From Paracoccaceae bacterium (GTDB lineage: Bacteria > Pseudomonadota > Alphaproteobacteria > Rhodobacterales > Rhodobacteraceae): 34,726 bases of DNA. The stretch lies in the NCBI GenBank assembly GCA_020832705.1, contig JAFIEE010000018.1, positions 1 to 34,726 of the forward strand. Direction: 5' to 3'. Within the stretch, counting starts at the first letter, position 1. Each line of letters begins with the position of its first letter. The notes beneath the pieces were generated by a model that worked only from the letters and a program-made list of their open reading frames with translations, was not told where the DNA came from and made no database searches. Below are positions 31,579 through 34,726 of the stretch, one piece after another. The position numbers and the translations under genes were made by a program.

Positions 31579-32694
31579 TCAGGCGATGCGCGCCTCGGTC
31601 CTGGGATCGAACAGCACCGCCTTGTCCATGTTGATGGCGAAATCGAAATCGCGCCCGGGTTCGACATAGGCATCCGCCCGCATCCGCGCGATGCAGTCCT
31701 TGCCCGAAAGCGTCATGGTGACGAAAGTGTCGGCGCCTGCGGGTTCGGTCACGGTCACGCGGTTGGTCATCGGCTGGATGGTGCGGGCCTTGCGGTCGGC
31801 GCCTTCGGGGTCGGTGATCGCCTCGGGGCGGATGCCCAGCAGCACCTCGGCGTCCTTGTGGGCGCTGGCGGCGGCGGGTGCATGGGGCATGGCCAGCGCG
31901 CGTTCGGCCCCGTCGGCACCGGTCAGCAGTGCGTGCAGCATGCCGTTGCGCTCTTCCAGCCTTGTGGGCAGAACGTTCATGGCCGGGCTGCCCATGAAGG
32001 TGGCGACGAACAGGTTGGCGGGGCTGTCGTAGATTTCCTTGGGCGTACCAAGCTGCTGCACATGGCCGTCGAACATGACCGCGATCCGGGTGGAGAGGGT
32101 CATCGCCTCGATCTGGTCATGGGTGACATAGACGATGGTGGTGCCCAGCCGCTGGTGCAGTTTCTTGATCTCGGTGCGCATGTCCACGCGCAGCTTGGCG
32201 TCCAGATTGGACAGCGGCTCGTCGAACAGGAACACATCCGGGTCGCGGACCAGCGCGCGGCCCATGGCAACCCGCTGACGTTGCCCGCCGGAAAGCTGCC
32301 CCGGCTTGCGGTCCAGCAGGTGTTCGATCTGCAGCAGTTGCGCGACATCGCGCATGGCCTTGTCGCGCTCGGCCTTGGGCGTGCCGTGCATTTCCAGCCC
32401 GAAGGTGATGTTCTTGCCCACCGTCATGTTCGGGTAAAGCGCGTAGGACTGGAACACCATGGCGATGTTGCGCCGCGAGGGATGCACCCCGTTCATCACC
32501 CGCCCGCGAATGCGGATTTCCCCCGAGGTGATGCCCTCGAGCCCCGCGATCATGTTCAGCAGCGTCGACTTCCCGCAGCCCGAAGGGCCGACGAGGACCA
32601 GGAATTCGCCTTCGTCGACGTCAATGTCGACGCGGTGCAGCACCTCGACCGCGCCGTAGGATTTGGTGACATTGTCGATGTCCAGAAACCCCAT
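31579..32694 (-). CDS. ugpC: Sugar ABC transporter ATP-binding protein (UgpC/MalK type)
   Basis: 371 aa from ATG 32694, with GGGAGG 6 nt upstream; an ATG 30 nt further up lacks a site. Walker A GPSGCGKST, Q-loop FQSYALYPNMTV, signature LSGGQRQRVAMGRAL, Walker B FLFDEPLSNLD, switch His in VTHDQIEA. The C-terminal regulatory TOBE/OB domain (about 240-371) includes LLGIRPEAITDP. This type often serves several sugar permeases. The gene is 73 nt downstream of the MalG-like permease gene and belongs to the same transcription direction. Confidence 0.93.
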   Translation of the reverse strand: MGFLDIDNVTKSYGAVEVLHRVDIDVDEGEFLVLVGPSGCGKSTLLNMIAGLEGITSGEIRIRGRVMNGVHPSRRNIAMVFQSYALYPNMTVGKNITFGLEMHGTPKAERDKAMRDVAQLLQIEHLLDRKPGQLSGGQRQRVAMGRALVRDPDVFLFDEPLSNLDAKLRVDMRTEIKKLHQRLGTTIVYVTHDQIEAMTLSTRIAVMFDGHVQQLGTPKEIYDSPANLFVATFMGSPAMNVLPTRLEERNGMLHALLTGADGAERALAMPHAPAAASAHKDAEVLLGIRPEAITDPEGADRKARTIQPMTNRVTVTEPAGADTFVTMTLSGKDCIARMRADAYVEPGRDFDFAINMDKAVLFDPRTEARIA

Positions 32695-32767
32695 CAGAAC
32701 CTCCCGGGGACAGAATGGCGGCACAGGGCCGGGCAGGTGGGCAAGTGGCAGGGGCGGGCGGTCGCGT

Positions 32768-33649
32768 TCATCCCTTCACGCTCCCGCTCATCAGCCCGCG
32801 CACGAAGTAGCGCCCGGCAACGATATAGACCAGCAGCGTGGGCGCAGCCGCCATGATCGCCCCGGCGAAGTGGACGTTGTATTCGCGCACCCCGGTGGAC
32901 GAGTTGACCAGATTGTTCAGCGCCACCGTCATCGGCGCGGCGCCGCCGCTGGCGAAGCTGGCGCCGAACAGGAAGTCGTTCCAGATGTTGGTGAACTGCC
33001 AGATGAAGCTGACCGCGATGATCGGTCCCGACGAAGGCAGCATGATGCGCCAGAAGATCTGGAAGAACCCCGCGCCGTCGATCTGCGCCGCGCGCACCAG
33101 CTCGGTCGGAAACGCGGCGTAGTAGTTGCGGAAATACAGCGTGGTGAACCCGATCCCGTAGACGAAATGCACGAGGATCAGCCCCTGCGTGGTGCTGGCC
33201 ATCTGCAGGATGCCAAGGATCCGCGCCATGGGGATCAGCACGATCTGGAACGGAATGAAGCAGGAAAACAGCAGCAGGCCGAAGATCAGGGTGTCGCCCT
33301 TGAAGCGCCATTTGGTCAGCACATAGCCGTTGAGCGCGCCGACCGCCGTGGACAGCAGCACCGCCGGAATCGCCATCATCAGCGAGTTGATGAAATAGGG
33401 CCGCAACCCCGTCGGCTGCACGCCGATCTGCGCCGTGGACCATGCCGAAAGCCAGGGCTCGATGGTCCATTCGCGGGGCAGGGCGATCATGTTGCCGCCC
33501 GTGATCTCGGACAGCGGCTTGACCGAGTTGATGACCATGATGCCGAAGGGCAGCAGATAGAACAGCGCAAAGAGCAGCAGGAACAGATAGATGAACACGC
33601 GGGTGATGCGCGCGGTGCGAACCGGGGTGTCGGGGCTGGCGATGGCCAT
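32768..33649 (-). CDS. Sugar ABC transporter permease (MalG type)
   Basis: 293 aa from ATG 33649, which shares a base with the upstream permease stop (TGATG); GTG 33652 is an alternative start. GGGAG lies 8 nt before the ATG. Six predicted membrane segments beginning VFIYLFLLLFALFYLLPFG; the EAA loop is at LVRAAQIDGAGFFQIFWRI with the ATPase-contact Gly. MalG/UgpE family, inner-membrane half of a CUT1 sugar importer. Confidence 0.92.
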   Translation of the reverse strand: MAIASPDTPVRTARITRVFIYLFLLLFALFYLLPFGIMVINSVKPLSEITGGNMIALPREWTIEPWLSAWSTAQIGVQPTGLRPYFINSLMMAIPAVLLSTAVGALNGYVLTKWRFKGDTLIFGLLLFSCFIPFQIVLIPMARILGILQMASTTQGLILVHFVYGIGFTTLYFRNYYAAFPTELVRAAQIDGAGFFQIFWRIMLPSSGPIIAVSFIWQFTNIWNDFLFGASFASGGAAPMTVALNNLVNSSTGVREYNVHFAGAIMAAAPTLLVYIVAGRYFVRGLMSGSVKG

Positions 33650-34596
33650 CACTTCTTCTCCCGCAGTTCGGCATAGAGATAGGGCACCATGATCGCGGCG
33701 ATGGTCAGCAGCATGATCACCGCCGACGAGGCACCGATCCCCATCTGGTTGCGCGTGAAGGTATAGGAATACATGAAGGTCGCAGGCAGCGCCGTGGCGT
33801 TGCCGGGGCCCCCGCCCGTGAGCGCGATCACAAGGTCATAGGACTTGATCGCCAGATGCGACAGGATCACAAAGGCCGACAGGAACGCCGGGCGCAACTG
33901 CGGCAGGATGATGCGGCGATAGAGGTTCCAGTTCGATGCGCCGTCGATTTGCGCGGCGCGCAGGATTTCGTTGTCGATCCCGCGCAAGCCTGCCAGGAAC
34001 ATGGCCATCACGAAGCCCGAGGATTGCCAGACCGCCGCAATGACGACGGTATAGATCGCCATTTCCCGGTCCTTGATCCAGGTGAAGGTGAAGCTTTCCC
34101 AGCCCCACATCTGCATGGTGTTCTGCAGGCCGATCGCCGGGTCCAGGAACCACTTCCAGGCCGTCCCGGTGACAATGAAACTCAACGCCATCGGATAAAG
34201 GTAGATGGTGCGCAGCGCGCCTTCGGCGCGGATCTTCTGGTCCAGGAAGATCGCCAGCGCCAGCCCGATGATGGTGCTGATGCCGATGTAGAGCGTGGCG
34301 AATATCGCCAGGTTCCGCATGGCGATGTTCCATTCGCGGATGCGGAACAGGCGCTCGTAATTCTGCCAGCCGACCCAGTTGTAGGAGGGCAGCATCCGGC
34401 TGTCAGTGAAACTCAGGTAGATGGTGAAGGCAATGAAGCCGTAGACGAAGATGACCATGATCGCCAGCGACGGCGACAGAACCAGCTTGGGCAGCCAGGT
34501 CTGCAGGCGGGTGCGCATGTCCACGCCGTTGTCCGTGACGGCCGGACGCCGGGTCCGCGCCCGCACCGGGGCGCCCGGTCCAGTGGATTCGGCCAT
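33649..34596 (-). CDS. Sugar ABC transporter permease (MalF/UgpA type)
   Basis: 315 aa from ATG 34596, with GGAGA 6 nt upstream. The open frame extends further but that part lies in a hairpin-rich leader. The cytoplasmic N terminus is followed by six membrane segments starting SLAIMVIFVYGFIAFTIYL. The EAA loop is at LRAAQIDGASNWNLYRRI. MalF/UgpA half of the CUT1 importer, paired with the next gene. The solute-binding protein gene is expected just upstream, beyond the right edge of the window. Confidence 0.92.
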   Translation of the reverse strand: MAESTGPGAPVRARTRRPAVTDNGVDMRTRLQTWLPKLVLSPSLAIMVIFVYGFIAFTIYLSFTDSRMLPSYNWVGWQNYERLFRIREWNIAMRNLAIFATLYIGISTIIGLALAIFLDQKIRAEGALRTIYLYPMALSFIVTGTAWKWFLDPAIGLQNTMQMWGWESFTFTWIKDREMAIYTVVIAAVWQSSGFVMAMFLAGLRGIDNEILRAAQIDGASNWNLYRRIILPQLRPAFLSAFVILSHLAIKSYDLVIALTGGGPGNATALPATFMYSYTFTRNQMGIGASSAVIMLLTIAAIMVPYLYAELREKK

Positions 34597-34633
34597 TGGC
34601 GTCTCCTTCGGCGTGGTTCTGGTTTGGCATGGT

Positions 34634-34684
34634 GGGGGGCCGCCCCCGGCGCCCGGGGGGCCGGCCCCCGAGGCGCGGCCCCCC
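34634..34684 (-). promoter_or_regulatory. Strong GC hairpin in the leader of the permease genes
   Basis: GGGGGGCCGC (34634-34643) pairs perfectly with GCGGCCCCCC (34675-34684), enclosing a second perfect palindrome GGGGGCCGGCCCCC (34656-34669). It lies 38 nt upstream of the first permease start and probably downstream of the off-window binding-protein gene. Stem-loops in this position often cap or stabilise the binding-protein mRNA and lower permease expression. No T tract is present. Confidence 0.45.
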
Positions 34685-34726
34685 CGGGGAGAGGGCCCGT
34701 TAACAACCAACACCACGAAAGCGGGC

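Overview
The window is high-GC DNA from what looks like an alphaproteobacterium, most likely a member of the Rhodobacterales. The reasons are the strong G/C bias at third codon positions, a spike-base gene of the type found in Rhodobacter gene transfer agents, and the density of Dpp-type and sugar ABC importers. No rRNA, tRNA or CRISPR array was seen. The first 50 bases are an unbroken G run that is probably a contig-end artefact.

Region A (202-17901, all minus strand) is a long catabolic operon. In transcription order it encodes an Asp/Glu/hydantoin-type racemase, a complete dipeptide/oligopeptide-type ABC importer (binding protein, two permeases, two ATPases), the ATP-dependent hydantoinase/oxoprolinase pair HyuB and HyuA, an M20 metallopeptidase and a metal-dependent amidohydrolase. 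Many junctions are ATGA or similar overlaps. A plausible reading is import of small peptides, cyclic amides or N-blocked amino acids, followed by racemisation, ring opening and hydrolysis. A divergent IclR regulator (17987) faces this operon across an 85-bp gap that holds a perfect 13-bp palindrome. Downstream of the regulator on the plus strand are an unusual M28-type peptidase and an MDR oxidoreductase; a degenerate copy of the palindrome precedes the peptidase.

Directly behind the amidohydrolase, still on the minus strand, sits a three-gene phage/GTA-like module (3105-4869): an 88-aa spike-base protein of the Rhodobacter Rcc01079 type, a 383-aa head-spike or fibre protein, and a 117-aa unknown. 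It is followed by a separate two-gene unit (202-2789): a histidine/phenylalanine ammonia-lyase superfamily protein and an ornithine cyclodeaminase family protein. The lyase is the strangest protein in the window. The Ala-Ser-Gly triad that forms the MIO cofactor is Met-Ala-Gly, yet Tyr53, Asn195 and other core residues are kept. It may therefore be a MIO-independent lyase acting on a substrate with a good leaving group, or a non-lyase.

Region B (22033-25897, plus strand) is a short capsule/exopolysaccharide export operon with a Wza-like lipoprotein, a Wzb-like phosphatase and a Wzc-like tyrosine autokinase, whose tyrosine tail is encoded by a hexanucleotide repeat. No glycosyltransferases follow. 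Instead there is a decayed IS256-family transposase remnant (about 26030-26526).

Region C (26641-34596, minus strand) is a sugar or polyol utilisation locus: two binding-protein-dependent permeases, a UgpC/MalK-type ATPase, two different GMC flavin oxidoreductases, an SDR dehydrogenase and a LacI-family regulator at the 3' end. The solute-binding protein is probably just beyond the right edge. A LacI-type 12-bp near-palindrome with central CG lies upstream of the second GMC gene.
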